In this document: positions 53,884-63,395 of the stretch, piece after piece
How positions within the stretch are numbered: position 1 is the first letter of the stretch
Layout of the letters: each line of letters begins with the position of its first letter
Assembly: GCA_029238665.1 (NCBI GenBank)
Contig: JAQWFQ010000024.1
Span: forward strand, 124,001 to 188,000
Direction of reading: 5' to 3'
Length of the DNA: 64,000 nt
From: Crocinitomicaceae bacterium
GTDB taxonomy: Bacteria; Bacteroidota; Bacteroidia; Flavobacteriales_D; Crocinitomicaceae
Notes under the pieces: generated by a model
What the model saw: only the letters and a program-made list of their open reading frames with translations
Database searches by the model: none
What the model was told of the DNA's origin: nothing
Position numbers and translations under genes: made by a program

Positions 53884-54429
53884 ATGAAGCCAAGATTAGC
53901 CATTGTTTCTGATTTGTGGGGATTCAACAATGATTCGTACATCAACTTGTACATTGAAGAACTATACAATTACTTTGATGTAGACCTCATTGACGCACAG
54001 GTTTTAGGTGATGTTAATCGAAACCAAGATAAACAGTTAATCCACAAACAATTTATGAGCTCTGGTATTGATTTAGCAGCAAGCCGCCTCGCGAAAGCAC
54101 ACATTCATTTTGACATTCTACTTGGATTTAATATTGGAGGTACTATTGGCTGGGAGGCAATTCAATTAGGGGCTAAGATAGACTCATTAATCACAGTTTC
54201 TACAACACATTTTAAAACTAAAAAAAACTTCCCCTCAAAGTCAATCAAACTCTATCTTGGGGAAGCCGAAAAGAACATATCCTCAGAAAAATGGCTGCAG
54301 GAATTAGGACTTAGTTACTCAATAAGACCCAGTTATGGAAACTTAATCTATAACAATGAAGCTTTCATTAATGAACTTTGCACCGAGTTAACCGAGAGTT
54401 ATTCAACAAAAAACGATTGTTGCGAATGA
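53884..54429 (+). CDS. Alpha/beta-hydrolase-like protein without the serine nucleophile
   Basis: 181-residue cytoplasmic protein whose pattern resembles a small alpha/beta hydrolase: an N-terminal strand (RLAIVSDLWGFNN), then ILLGFNIGGTIGWEAIQLG where the nucleophile elbow G-x-S-x-G would be, with Asn in place of Ser, followed by LITVSTTHF and KLYLGEAEKN. With the serine missing, classical esterase activity is unlikely; it may be a non-catalytic or binding protein. Lies 2 nt after the DEAD-box gene and overlaps the flavoprotein gene by ATGA, so all three are co-translated. Confidence 0.6.
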   Translation: MKPRLAIVSDLWGFNNDSYINLYIEELYNYFDVDLIDAQVLGDVNRNQDKQLIHKQFMSSGIDLAASRLAKAHIHFDILLGFNIGGTIGWEAIQLGAKIDSLITVSTTHFKTKKNFPSKSIKLYLGEAEKNISSEKWLQELGLSYSIRPSYGNLIYNNEAFINELCTELTESYSTKNDCCE

Positions 54430-55619
54430 AAGCAACAATTGGAATTATAGGCGGTGGGGCCGCAGGATTGGCTTTCGCCTCCTTTATCGATACTTCAAAG
54501 TTTGACGTGACAATCTATGAAAAAAATAAAACCGTAGGCCGAAAATTCTTAGTAGCAGGAGATGGTGGCTTCAACCTTACCCATGCTGAACATATAGATC
54601 AATTTATAACCCGATATACACCGCATTCCTTTTTAGAAAATGCACTCACTCATTTTTCAAATAAAGACACTCAAAAATGGCTAAATGAGTTAGGAATACC
54701 AACCTTTACGGGTAGTAGCAATCGTATTTACCCTGAAAAAGGCATTAAACCGATACAAGTTCTCAATGCAATTATTGATCAATTAAAAAGCAAAGGAGTA
54801 AAATTTAAATTCAATAAAACATGGACAGGGTGGAATGGCAATGCGGCTACATTTAAACCAAATGAATCTGTTCAAATGGACCATCTCATTTTTTGTTTAG
54901 GCGGTGGTTCATGGAAAATTACAGGCTCTGATGGTACGTGGTCAACCACCTTTAAGAAAGCCAACATTAAAACCATTCCTTTTGCTCCTGCAAATTGTGC
55001 TTACAAAGTTGCTTGGTCATCAAAGTTTCTAGATGATTTTTCGGGTCAACCTTTAAAAAACATAGCCGTGTCTTACGGAAAAAAAACGCAAAAAGGAGAA
55101 CTGGTAATTACTGATTTTGGTATTGAAGGAAATGCTGTATATGCGCTTAGTTCTGAAATACAACCAGCACTTAACTTGGGAGAAATAGTGCCTTTGAAAA
55201 TTGATTTCAAACCGATGTTCACAGAAACGGAAGTATTTAATAGGCTAGAAAATTCCACGTTCAAAAACAGTACTGAAACACTAAAAAAAGGATTAAAGTT
55301 AAGTAAAGTTCAAATTGGACTACTTAAAAACACATTAACCAAAAATCAATACACATCGAACAAAACCCTCGCACATTGGATTAAACAGTTTAAACTAGAA
55401 ATTACAGCACCAGCAAGTTTAAATGAAGCAATATCATCTACCGGAGGTGTTGCGCTAAATGCAATTGATTCAAACTACCAACTCCTTCAAAAGAAATCCA
55501 ATTATTGTATTGGTGAAATGCTAGATTGGAATGCTCCAACTGGTGGATACTTACTTCAAGCATGTTTCAGTATGGGAGCTTTACTTGCTAATCATCTGAA
55601 TACTTCTTCGGAGTCATAG
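54426..55619 (+). CDS. FAD-dependent oxidoreductase, HI0933/YhiN (BaiN) family
   Basis: Flavoprotein of 397 residues. Start at 54426 (MKATIGIIGGGAAGLAFAS), which overlaps the previous stop; an upstream TTG at 54378 would add residues before the Rossmann strand. FAD-binding GGGAAG is at 10-15; GRKFLVAGDGGFNLTHAE is the family signature (the usual GNGRCN equivalent reads GDGGFN); GIEGNAVYALS lies mid-protein; ISSTGGVALN and APTGGYLLQACFSMG form the C-terminal FAD site. Members reduce unsaturated bonds in varied compounds; the substrate is unknown. Its 3' end overlaps the convergent DUF1456 gene by 32 nt. Confidence 0.88.
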   Translation: MKATIGIIGGGAAGLAFASFIDTSKFDVTIYEKNKTVGRKFLVAGDGGFNLTHAEHIDQFITRYTPHSFLENALTHFSNKDTQKWLNELGIPTFTGSSNRIYPEKGIKPIQVLNAIIDQLKSKGVKFKFNKTWTGWNGNAATFKPNESVQMDHLIFCLGGGSWKITGSDGTWSTTFKKANIKTIPFAPANCAYKVAWSSKFLDDFSGQPLKNIAVSYGKKTQKGELVITDFGIEGNAVYALSSEIQPALNLGEIVPLKIDFKPMFTETEVFNRLENSTFKNSTETLKKGLKLSKVQIGLLKNTLTKNQYTSNKTLAHWIKQFKLEITAPASLNEAISSTGGVALNAIDSNYQLLQKKSNYCIGEMLDWNAPTGGYLLQACFSMGALLANHLNTSSES

Positions 55620-55860
55620 GTTTTGGACGTTTGTCTTCCCTTGGTCCTCTTAGGTGAATAACGAGGCCATTCAAGAAGTTTCTTAAAATTTGATCTTGAA
55701 GCTCCATATATTTCGGATGCTCTTCGCTTCTGAAAAATGCTCCAAGTTCACTTTTCGTGATTTTGAAATCTACCAATGCCAAAATTTTTACAATATCATC
55801 ATCCCGTAACTTTAGAGCTACTCGTAATTTCTTAATTATGTCATTGTTTGTAAGTCCCAT
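55588..55860 (-). CDS. DUF1456 family protein, single-domain
   Basis: 90-residue protein with one DUF1456 domain (MGLTNNDIIKKLRVALKLRD, VDFKITKSELGAFFRSEEHP, LRNFLNGLVIHLRG), as in E. coli YehS. YehS has two copies in about 156 residues; here only one is present, with a charged end (KRPKPMTPKKY). Function is unknown; the helical domain may bind nucleic acid or protein. Overlaps the convergent flavoprotein gene by 32 nt. Confidence 0.85.
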   Translation of the reverse strand: MGLTNNDIIKKLRVALKLRDDDIVKILALVDFKITKSELGAFFRSEEHPKYMELQDQILRNFLNGLVIHLRGPREDKRPKPMTPKKYSDD

Positions 55861-55920
55861 GTGCTTTATTTATTGAGCTGCAAGTTACGTAAAAGAGCGA
55901 AAACTGTCACTAGTAAATCA

Positions 55921-55954
55921 AAAAAAAGGGCAACTTCAAATGAAGCTGCCCTTT
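55921..55954 (-). terminator. Intrinsic terminator of the T9SS protein gene at 55973
   Basis: AAAGGGCAACTTCA (55925-55938) pairs with TGAAGCTGCCCTTT (55941-55954), one mismatch, followed by a T run on the minus strand (55920-55927). Confidence 0.82.
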
Positions 55955-55972
55955 GAAATCTATCGACTGATG

Positions 55973-57832
55973 TTATTTAATCAATACGCGTTCAGTAGTT
56001 TGAAAATTAGAATTACCTACTCGTACAAAGTAAATGCCTGTTTCCAATGAACTCACATCAACAGTACCAGATACCTTTTGATTTTGAGCTTGTTTTGAAC
56101 CCAGAGTCTTAACAACCTGACCATTCATTGCGATTACCTCCATAACAACAGAAGCATCACCATAAACACCCTCAACATTAATATTTAAGTCTGTATTCGA
56201 TTGGTGAACATTCATTTCTAAATTTGAATAATATGGGTTTGTAATGTCAATACCCGCATTTCCAGCTAGTCTAAATGAGAAGAATCGAGTTCTAGTGGCT
56301 CCGCCCGCTGCCAAGTATTCACCTGTATGCCAAAATGTTCCTCCATCTGGATCTAAAGACATATGCCCATAATCTCCAAAACGATCAGCAAATGTTTGAG
56401 AACCTGCTCCATCAATCGCTGTTTCTTCTGCAAACGTCATCTGACCTAATGGGTCTGTACTTAAACGTCCTGTGTATCGAATACCCGGATAAATTGATGT
56501 AGCGTTACAAATACTATATGCCATCGCAATGTTACCATAGTTATCCATTGCAGCACTACTCATAAAACGACTATCATTTGTTGGATCATATGTTCCTGAC
56601 TGATAAACAGACCAGTTTCCATTGTTTGCGTCTCTTAGTTCATACCAACGAACGGCAGACCTATTTCCACCCATATCTACAGCGTGAGATAATACAATTG
56701 TATTGTAACCCGTCCAACGCATGTGTTGAGCACGGTACATTAAAACCCCTTGAATTGCGTCAATTCTCTGCGAGGTTCCAGGCTGAGAAATATTAGCAAA
56801 ACCTCCTGTAAAAACAGCGTCAAAAGAAGGAACAGATAATTGTTGTGAACTTGAAACAGATGTGCTTCCAGTATTTGTCCAGTTTGTGTTCATTTCATAA
56901 ATCTCTATTTGATCTTGAAAAACACCACTAAACGCATTATCTTCTAGGTTAAAGAAATAACAAGGTGTTCCTGCTGGAGGTAATGGTCCGTCTGCATCTG
57001 CAGGAAGAGGGCTTCTAAAACCACCAGAACCTAAACTAGGTAAACTCAATGAAACCATTTGAGCAGTTGGGTCTCCTGCCAACATTTTAGTTCTATCAAA
57101 AACAACAGCTGTATGCGTAGAATTTGAAGTCATGTAATAACCATCCCACCAAACAGAATACTTTGGGTAATCTGGAAATTGTGAGAACGTATAGCTGTAA
57201 GCATAATAAGACCCTGTTGGATCGTTTGTTTCAGAAATTGCAATTAAAATTCTATTTGGGCTAGTGTTAAATTGAGAAATAAACCAACGATCAGCGTGCC
57301 TGTCATACATTACAATTGGGTCACCCGCATTTGAACTTCCGGACCACAAAGAACTTAAACTAAATGTTCCTCCAGGGATAACACCCCCTGTATTTGTATA
57401 ACAACGAACACTTGTGTTTACAGCTTGTACATAGTGGTTTGGTCCAGCTGCTCCAGAAGGGTCTGGTGGCAATCCACTTCCGCTTTGGCCATTTTTATTT
57501 ACAATTGGAGCTCTTCCCGACCTTGTACCTGCTACTTTTTGAACAACTGGATCTATTTCAGTTGAAAGTTGCGCCTCTAAGTACCCATCACGTTCAAAAT
57601 TATTACGAATTTTTACCTTTTCTTCTGAAGGAATTGTTGAATCTTCTAATTGTGGCCATTCTCTAGCTGGAGTAGTATGTAAAAAAGCAGACGGTTGAAA
57701 TGTCGTTACCTGCTGACCATTAGCATTCGTTTCAACACGTTTTTCACTCATTGTTTGTGGTAGCTCAGATGTCTGAGATAGCGCAAAACCAGAAGTAAAA
57801 ACCAGTGCAATTGTGAGTGTTTTCATTTTCAT
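55973..57832 (-). CDS. Large secreted protein with T9SS type A sorting domain
   Basis: 619 residues: signal peptide (LTIALVFTSGFALSQ), a charged propeptide-like stretch (residues 20-105), then a domain opening GLPPDPSGAAGPNHYVQAVN, a recurring Bacteroidota extracellular family with many Trp/Tyr/Gly strands (MYDRHADRWFISQF, YPKYSVWWDGYYM) that is probably a beta-propeller. Residues about 540-619 are the type A sorting domain (VMEVIAMNGQVVKTL, GIYFVRVGNSNFQTTERVLIK). No catalytic residues are recognised. Probably surface-exposed adhesion or binding. Start could also be the ATG two codons later (57826). Monocistronic. Confidence 0.82.
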   Translation of the reverse strand: MKMKTLTIALVFTSGFALSQTSELPQTMSEKRVETNANGQQVTTFQPSAFLHTTPAREWPQLEDSTIPSEEKVKIRNNFERDGYLEAQLSTEIDPVVQKVAGTRSGRAPIVNKNGQSGSGLPPDPSGAAGPNHYVQAVNTSVRCYTNTGGVIPGGTFSLSSLWSGSSNAGDPIVMYDRHADRWFISQFNTSPNRILIAISETNDPTGSYYAYSYTFSQFPDYPKYSVWWDGYYMTSNSTHTAVVFDRTKMLAGDPTAQMVSLSLPSLGSGGFRSPLPADADGPLPPAGTPCYFFNLEDNAFSGVFQDQIEIYEMNTNWTNTGSTSVSSSQQLSVPSFDAVFTGGFANISQPGTSQRIDAIQGVLMYRAQHMRWTGYNTIVLSHAVDMGGNRSAVRWYELRDANNGNWSVYQSGTYDPTNDSRFMSSAAMDNYGNIAMAYSICNATSIYPGIRYTGRLSTDPLGQMTFAEETAIDGAGSQTFADRFGDYGHMSLDPDGGTFWHTGEYLAAGGATRTRFFSFRLAGNAGIDITNPYYSNLEMNVHQSNTDLNINVEGVYGDASVVMEVIAMNGQVVKTLGSKQAQNQKVSGTVDVSSLETGIYFVRVGNSNFQTTERVLIK

Positions 57833-57955
57833 AGTTCTAATTGTTTAGTTTCAAATAAGTAAATTAAAAAAAATATCATTCAATATTAACCTATTTTAAG
57901 CAGTTTCAAGTCCTTTATTTATAAAAAAGAACGCTTTATTAATTCATAAATGCAT

Positions 57956-57978
57956 TTAACTTTGGAGTGCAAAGTTAA
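57956..57978 (+). promoter_or_regulatory. Promoter of the pseudouridine synthase gene with a perfect palindrome
   Basis: The -7 element TAACTTTG (57957-57964) lies in a perfect 9-bp inverted repeat, TTAACTTTG-GAGTG-CAAAGTTAA. The ATG at 57986 is 22 nt after the -7 box; an ATG at 57950 is upstream of it. The palindrome could be an operator or a 5' hairpin. Confidence 0.55.
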
Positions 57979-57985
57979 AGTTAAC

Positions 57986-58555
57986 ATGAAAACTCACCGT
58001 CATTTCGTAGTTCACAAACCGTATGGATTCATCTGTCAATTCATTTACAACGGAAAACGAAAGAAAAAAATGCTCGATCAACTAGGTAGTTTTCCGAGTG
58101 GAACAATGTCTGTAGGGAGGCTTGACGAACACTCAGAAGGACTACTAATACTAACAACTGACGGGAAAACAAGCTTTTCCGTGCGCAGCAAGAAAATTGA
58201 AAAAGAATACTACGTACAGGTTGATGGATTAATTACAGACGAAGCCATTCTAACACTAAAAAAAGGTGTTGAAATTGGAATAAAAGGTGAAAAATACATG
58301 ACACTTCCTTGTAATGCTTTCAAAATTGAGGACCCTAAATTTGCAGAACGTTCCAGAAAAGTAAGGGACGATCGACATGGCCCAACCTCATGGGTTTCAG
58401 TTGTTGTAACCGAAGGGAAATTTAGACAAGTACGAAAGATGACAGCAGCAGTAGGCTTTCCTACCCTACGTTTAATACGTGTTCGAATTGGCAAACTAAA
58501 TTTAGGCGACCTCCCTTCTGGCGACTATTATGAATTGGAAAAAGTAACCGTTTAG
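57986..58555 (+). CDS. rRNA pseudouridine synthase, RsuA/RluE family
   Basis: 189 residues from the ATG at 57986 (KTHRHFVVHKPYGFICQF, the usual opening of RluE-type enzymes); the in-frame ATG at 57950 precedes the promoter. Catalytic aspartate in SVGRLDEHSEGLLILTTDG (about 46), then EKEYYVQVDG and EGKFRQVRKMTAAVGFPTLRLIRVRIG, the family C-terminus. No S4 domain, as in RluE, which modifies 23S rRNA U2457. The exact target here is unproven. Its last 4 nt overlap the convergent TonB receptor gene. Confidence 0.88.
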   Translation: MKTHRHFVVHKPYGFICQFIYNGKRKKKMLDQLGSFPSGTMSVGRLDEHSEGLLILTTDGKTSFSVRSKKIEKEYYVQVDGLITDEAILTLKKGVEIGIKGEKYMTLPCNAFKIEDPKFAERSRKVRDDRHGPTSWVSVVVTEGKFRQVRKMTAAVGFPTLRLIRVRIGKLNLGDLPSGDYYELEKVTV

Positions 58556-61194
58556 AATCGGGCTATTAACTTCAAGTTAAAGCGACGGGCAGTTAAATTG
58601 TTTGGAATGGCATAATACTTCCCTTGCGTATCTTGCACCCATTGTTTGGAAAGAACATTGTTAATTCCGAGTAAATTAAACACCTCAAAGGACAAAATTA
58701 AATCCGTGAAATTTTTATTCCAAAAGGTTTCGCGGTCTTTTTTATTATATAAAAAGTCATACGATGTTCCTATATCTACACGAAAATAAGAACGTAGCCT
58801 CAAGGTATCTTTGTAACGTTCAAAGTCTGGCGGCCCATAAGGAAGCGGCGTACCGAATTGCATTCCCATCTGAACACTGACGCTTTCATAAATAGGCATT
58901 CGATCTTGTATTAACGCACCAAAATTAACCCATTGATCAGTTGGTCTTGGAATATAACCTGGCGTCACTCGGACTGTATCAACAACCGTTTGATCTTCGC
59001 TAAATCCAAAAATTATCTTATCTCCTGCAGCATTATAGTATTCGTCGTAATAATCGCCAATAATGTCTTCTTTAGTAGAAAGTAATCCAAGTTTAAAAAA
59101 CGACTCTATGCCTTCAACAAATTGACCATGAAGGTTAAAATCTAACCCATAAGCGTATGCTACAGCATCATTATTGGCATAGTAACGCGTTCTTACATTG
59201 TCAATTTCATAGGGGTTGACATCCCATAAATACTTATAATACGCCTCAGCTGTAAACTTAAAGGGCGTCTCTCTACCCCACATTCCAAAGTAAACATCAG
59301 AACCCAGTACAAAGTGTGCTGATTTTTGAGACTTCACACCTAAATTTAAATCTCCAGAAAAAGTCCTAAATTCTCTATAAAATGGCGGTTGGTAATACAT
59401 TCCTGTTGAAAAATAGACGCTGACATCTCTACGTATTACCTTTTCATCCTTGATCATATACGCCCTTGGAAAGTATTTAACCGATGCTCTTGGTGTTATG
59501 TAATATTCTCCGTTTGCTGATGTATACCCTGCTCTTGTACCTACACTGAGTGCCCATTTAGAAGGAGATTCTAAAATAGAGTCCGTAATTATTTTCTCAT
59601 ATTTTCTTTTTACACCATTTTCAATAACGGTATACTTTTTAGACAGTGAAACCACCTTATTACGTTGGTTCTTCGACCAAATTGAATTGAATTGCACAAA
59701 GCCTGTATATCGTTGTGATTGAAGATTCAAATCACTTTTTAAAGACTCTGACAATGTAATTTCATTTGTGCCCGATTGAGGAATAGAATATCCTGCTGAA
59801 TCAACCAGTTTCCACTCGCTTAGTTTGTCTGTAAAATCATCGTATTGAAAGTTGACACCCCACTTCAGTGCATGGTGTTGAAATTTGGTTTTTTCACGAT
59901 CCTTGTATCCTTTATTAAACGTATGAGATCCATCGTGGTAGATATTTATAATTGTAGCATTTAATTTATTTCTCGAATGCGAAAGGAATGAACCAACTCC
60001 TAAGACAGCGATTGAATCTCCAAACTCCTCTTGACTAGGGTCTGTTTCTAACTCGTTAATATAGTACTCTGCTAGAATATCAAAATTTTCTGATTCTACC
60101 GAATTAAAAACGGTAGCGTATAAATCAAGGTTGGTCTTATCGTTTACCTCCCACTTTAAAGAGGTTCCTCCAGTCATTGTTGTAAACTTGGTTTGTTCCT
60201 GCCCTTCAAAATACACACGAAATGAATACGCTTCATTGGCTGTTCCAAAATCAGTTTCAGCAGACTCTGGTGTAAAACGATAATTATTTGAAGATAAATG
60301 CCCAATTACAGACCAGGTTAGATTTTCTGTAATTGCATAATTGGTTAAAAATTGTGCATCCCAAAAAACAGGATTATATGCCCCCTTTGTTGGAAGCGCA
60401 TTTAGCAAGTAACCATTTGAGCGGTACCTCGCACCAACTAAGTAATTAAATCGAGTGTTAACTGCATGTTCGATATGAGACTCAGCACCTAGTAATGATG
60501 CCATCACGGACCCATGAAGCGTTGTTGGTGTCTTATATTTAATATCTAAAACAGAGCTTAGCTTATCTCCATACTGCGCATCAAACCCACCACCAGAGAA
60601 ACTCAAGGATTCAACCAGCGCTGAATTGATAAAACTCATTCCTTCTTGTTGTCCTGAACGCGTTAAGAATGGACGATAAATATTAAACCCATTTACATAC
60701 ACAAGGTTCTCATCATAGCTTCCTCCTCTAACGTTGTAGTTTGTTGTTAATTCATTATTCGAACTAGCTGGAGTTGTATAAACAAGATAACGTTCAGGGC
60801 TTCCCATAGGAAGGTTTTGCCAGTCGATGACCTCAAGTTCTGGCAAGTCAAAAGGATCAGTTTGTCTAGCCTGTACATCAACCTCATCTTGCTGTAAAAA
60901 CTTAAACTGTATATCACCCAACCGATTTACACCTGCTTTTAAGACCACCCTTTTTATTAACGTAAGGTTTGATATTCGAAATTCAATTTCAATGGAGTCA
61001 AGCTTGTTAAAATTTAACTCAAACGCTCCATTTTTATCTGTATATAAAATCGGAATTATTGCTTTTTTAGCAATCACTTTAACATTATCTATAGGCGTTC
61101 CTTTTTTATCCGTACACATACCAACAACACGAATTTCTTGAGAAAAAGAAATTGATGTAATGAGAACAAATAGAATTAGCAGTAATCTGTGCAT
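58552..61194 (-). CDS. TonB-dependent receptor with carboxypeptidase-like N-terminal domain
   Basis: Outer-membrane transporter of 880 residues: signal peptide (LLLILFVLITSISFSQ), carboxypeptidase-regulatory-like domain (25-105), plug (120-225) with TTNYNVRGGSYDENLVYVNG and GGGFDAQYGDKLSSVLDIKY, then the barrel ending in ARRFNLKLIARF with a terminal Phe as outer-membrane proteins have. No SusD partner is adjacent, so it is not a polysaccharide locus; the ligand is unknown. Unlike the receptor at 7590 it has no metal-type motifs in the plug. Promoter element at 61199. Confidence 0.9.
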   Translation of the reverse strand: MHRLLLILFVLITSISFSQEIRVVGMCTDKKGTPIDNVKVIAKKAIIPILYTDKNGAFELNFNKLDSIEIEFRISNLTLIKRVVLKAGVNRLGDIQFKFLQQDEVDVQARQTDPFDLPELEVIDWQNLPMGSPERYLVYTTPASSNNELTTNYNVRGGSYDENLVYVNGFNIYRPFLTRSGQQEGMSFINSALVESLSFSGGGFDAQYGDKLSSVLDIKYKTPTTLHGSVMASLLGAESHIEHAVNTRFNYLVGARYRSNGYLLNALPTKGAYNPVFWDAQFLTNYAITENLTWSVIGHLSSNNYRFTPESAETDFGTANEAYSFRVYFEGQEQTKFTTMTGGTSLKWEVNDKTNLDLYATVFNSVESENFDILAEYYINELETDPSQEEFGDSIAVLGVGSFLSHSRNKLNATIINIYHDGSHTFNKGYKDREKTKFQHHALKWGVNFQYDDFTDKLSEWKLVDSAGYSIPQSGTNEITLSESLKSDLNLQSQRYTGFVQFNSIWSKNQRNKVVSLSKKYTVIENGVKRKYEKIITDSILESPSKWALSVGTRAGYTSANGEYYITPRASVKYFPRAYMIKDEKVIRRDVSVYFSTGMYYQPPFYREFRTFSGDLNLGVKSQKSAHFVLGSDVYFGMWGRETPFKFTAEAYYKYLWDVNPYEIDNVRTRYYANNDAVAYAYGLDFNLHGQFVEGIESFFKLGLLSTKEDIIGDYYDEYYNAAGDKIIFGFSEDQTVVDTVRVTPGYIPRPTDQWVNFGALIQDRMPIYESVSVQMGMQFGTPLPYGPPDFERYKDTLRLRSYFRVDIGTSYDFLYNKKDRETFWNKNFTDLILSFEVFNLLGINNVLSKQWVQDTQGKYYAIPNNLTARRFNLKLIARF

Positions 61195-61198
61195 TGTA

Positions 61199-61206
61199 CA
61201 AAAGTA
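61199..61206 (-). promoter_or_regulatory. -7 promoter element of the TonB receptor gene at 58552
   Basis: TACTTTTG on the minus strand matches TAnnTTTG, 4 nt before the ATG at 61194, so the leader would be very short. Confidence 0.45.
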
Positions 61207-61245
61207 GCTTTAGAAACGAGAAATTAGATAGTTTATTTCAATACA

Positions 61246-62835
61246 TTAATTTTCTCTAACAACTAAGAAGTCCTTCTGTTCAGGGTCAACAACTTCATAC
61301 AGCATTTTAATTCGCTTTGAAACATTTCCATCTGGGCAAAACGAAAGAATATTTGAGGAGCGTTCTTGAAGTCCACCATCAGGAAAAAGTCGCTCACGTA
61401 TTTGTTCAATAAATTTCATTGACTGTTCATGATTCGCCTTTGACAGCTTGATTAACTTTGATTTCACGCCTTCAATTTGCTTATTCAGCTTTACCTTTTC
61501 AGCAGTAGCATATCCTTGCATGTTTGGTTCCGTTAATAAAATTGAATCTTCAATTTGTTTACTCAGACGGGTCGTAACTTCATCTATTTCTTTAAAGTTT
61601 AACGCTTTTCCTGAGTGGTTCTCAATGAACTCACGTTTTAAAACATCAACACCTTTAAAAAGGTCTTCTAAACTCAATTCAATTTTATTTATTTTTTTAG
61701 CCACAGATTTTTCAACCCACATCATTGAATTCCGAATGCAAATCATTGGATAAACGACATTGACAGCATCAAAAACACGTTTTAACTGCAGCCAGTAAGA
61801 AATTTCTCCCCCACCTCCAACATAAGCTAAATTTGGTAGTATTGTTTCTTGATATAATGGTCTAAGAACAACGTTGGGTGAAAAGCATTCTGGATTTAAT
61901 TGCACCTTTTCAAGTAGCTCTGATTCCGAATAGCTTCCTACGCCTTCAATCTCAAACCCTACATCTGTTTTCTCTATACGCTGACGTACTCCTTTCTCAA
62001 TGTAAAATAAATTTATTTCACGAGCCAAAACCTGAATTTTACCCCCATCATTTTCTAAGGTTTGGTTCGTTGTTGAAACTGCTTTATATGAAAACTGCTC
62101 TTTTAATTCTTTTTCAATTGTTGGAATGAATAATCGCTTTAAATCACACTGGTCTCCATCCACAATAACCAATCCATAATCCTTAAATAATTCATGAACG
62201 AATTTAAAGGTTGCTTCTGCTAAATTATCCCCATCATAAGCCTCCATTAATTGGTGGATTTCTGCATCTACATGATTCCCGAAAAACGCAACAACCTGAG
62301 ACTTAACATCTTCAAATTCATTTAAATCAAACTTCCCTACAGGGCCTTTTTGAGAAGAATCCCATTTTATTTCTTTTCCATATAAATTAACGGATTGTAT
62401 TTCTTGAAAATCATGGTCTTCTGTAGCCATCCAGAATACAGGAACAATATACCGATCTGAATTCTCTGAGTTTAGACGCTCAGCCAGCTTAATTACATGA
62501 ATAATTTTTAGAATGAAGTAAAGAGGGCCTGTGAACAACGAAAGTTGATGTCCTGTTGTAACTGTAAATGTATTGTTCAACTTTAATCGTTCAATATTTT
62601 CTGCAGATTTCACCTTATCATTAAGTGTAGAATACTGTTTTTCTAACGTAGAAACTAAAACCTTTCGTTTTGATTCTAGATAATTTAATTCCTTTTCATT
62701 TTCTTGACTTACAAAATTTGAAATTGAAAACTCACGGTGAATATAAGCCTTGTAAAAAGCTTGATTATACACCAAGTTAATGTGCTGAGCACTAAAAAGA
62801 TTTAAATCACTTCTATTAAAATTAAAAACCTGCAT
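61246..62835 (-). CDS. bshC: Bacillithiol biosynthesis cysteine-adding enzyme BshC
   Basis: Last enzyme of bacillithiol synthesis, adding cysteine to glucosaminyl-malate; 529 residues. The ATG at 62835 (MQVFNFNRSD) is preferred, since an upstream TTG (62841) lies in the promoter element. Family signatures: FTVTTGHQLSLFTGPLYFI (about 92-110), VFWMATEDHDFQEI (HxGH/EDHD nucleotide-binding type), YVGGGGEISYWLQLK and the C-terminal FPDGGLQERSSNILSF. Complete. Complements bshB1 at 20 kb; together they indicate a bacillithiol-producing organism. Confidence 0.95.
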   Translation of the reverse strand: MQVFNFNRSDLNLFSAQHINLVYNQAFYKAYIHREFSISNFVSQENEKELNYLESKRKVLVSTLEKQYSTLNDKVKSAENIERLKLNNTFTVTTGHQLSLFTGPLYFILKIIHVIKLAERLNSENSDRYIVPVFWMATEDHDFQEIQSVNLYGKEIKWDSSQKGPVGKFDLNEFEDVKSQVVAFFGNHVDAEIHQLMEAYDGDNLAEATFKFVHELFKDYGLVIVDGDQCDLKRLFIPTIEKELKEQFSYKAVSTTNQTLENDGGKIQVLAREINLFYIEKGVRQRIEKTDVGFEIEGVGSYSESELLEKVQLNPECFSPNVVLRPLYQETILPNLAYVGGGGEISYWLQLKRVFDAVNVVYPMICIRNSMMWVEKSVAKKINKIELSLEDLFKGVDVLKREFIENHSGKALNFKEIDEVTTRLSKQIEDSILLTEPNMQGYATAEKVKLNKQIEGVKSKLIKLSKANHEQSMKFIEQIRERLFPDGGLQERSSNILSFCPDGNVSKRIKMLYEVVDPEQKDFLVVREN

Positions 62836-62838
62836 ATA

Positions 62839-62846
62839 CAAATGTA
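62839..62846 (-). promoter_or_regulatory. -7 promoter element of bshC
   Basis: TACATTTG on the minus strand matches TAnnTTTG, 3 nt before the ATG at 62835, implying a leaderless or near-leaderless mRNA. Confidence 0.45.
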
Positions 62847-62886
62847 ATTAAGCTTACGAAAAATGGGAAAAATAATCGCCAGAACC

Positions 62887-62894
62887 TATCTTTG
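62887..62894 (+). promoter_or_regulatory. -7 promoter element of the cyclophilin gene
   Basis: TATCTTTG matches TAnnTTTG, 16 nt before the ATG at 62911. Confidence 0.5.
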
Positions 62895-62910
62895 ACGAAA
62901 TTGAAATTTT

Positions 62911-63363
62911 ATGGAAGCAGTAATTAAGACGAATAAAGGAAATATGCGGGTAACGCTTTTTGAAAGTGAAGCTCCAAAAACAGTTGCAAATTTTGTTAAA
63001 CTAGCAAAGAAAGGATACTATGATGGTTTACAATGGCACAGGGTTATTCCTAACTTTGTAATTCAAGGTGGATGTCCTAACTCTAAACCCGGAGCTAGTG
63101 GTCATGCAGGCACGGGTGGTCCAGGATATGAAATCGATTGTGAATTATCAGGAGGTAAACAACATCACGAAAGAGGTGTGCTATCGATGGCTCATGCAGG
63201 AAGAAATACAGGAGGATCTCAGTTTTTCGTATGTCACTCAAGAGAAAACACAGCACACTTAGATGGCAATCATACGTGTTTCGCTAAAGTTATAGAAGGA
63301 GTTGATACTGTTGATGATATCCGTGAAGGAGACAGTATTGATACAATTGAAATTATAGACTAA
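62911..63363 (+). CDS. Peptidyl-prolyl cis-trans isomerase, cyclophilin type
   Basis: Cytoplasmic cyclophilin of 150 residues with no signal peptide. Motifs: [36 protein letters not shown] (catalytic Arg and Phe-x-x-Gln), and [20 protein letters not shown] with the conserved FF and the LDG-x-H/YT-x-FAKV end. Speeds prolyl isomerisation in folding proteins. Monocistronic with its own promoter and terminator. Confidence 0.95.
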   Translation: MEAVIKTNKGNMRVTLFESEAPKTVANFVKLAKKGYYDGLQWHRVIPNFVIQGGCPNSKPGASGHAGTGGPGYEIDCELSGGKQHHERGVLSMAHAGRNTGGSQFFVCHSRENTAHLDGNHTCFAKVIEGVDTVDDIREGDSIDTIEIID

Positions 63364-63395
63364 ATCTACGTTGTAGATCACGTTTTAATCATAAT

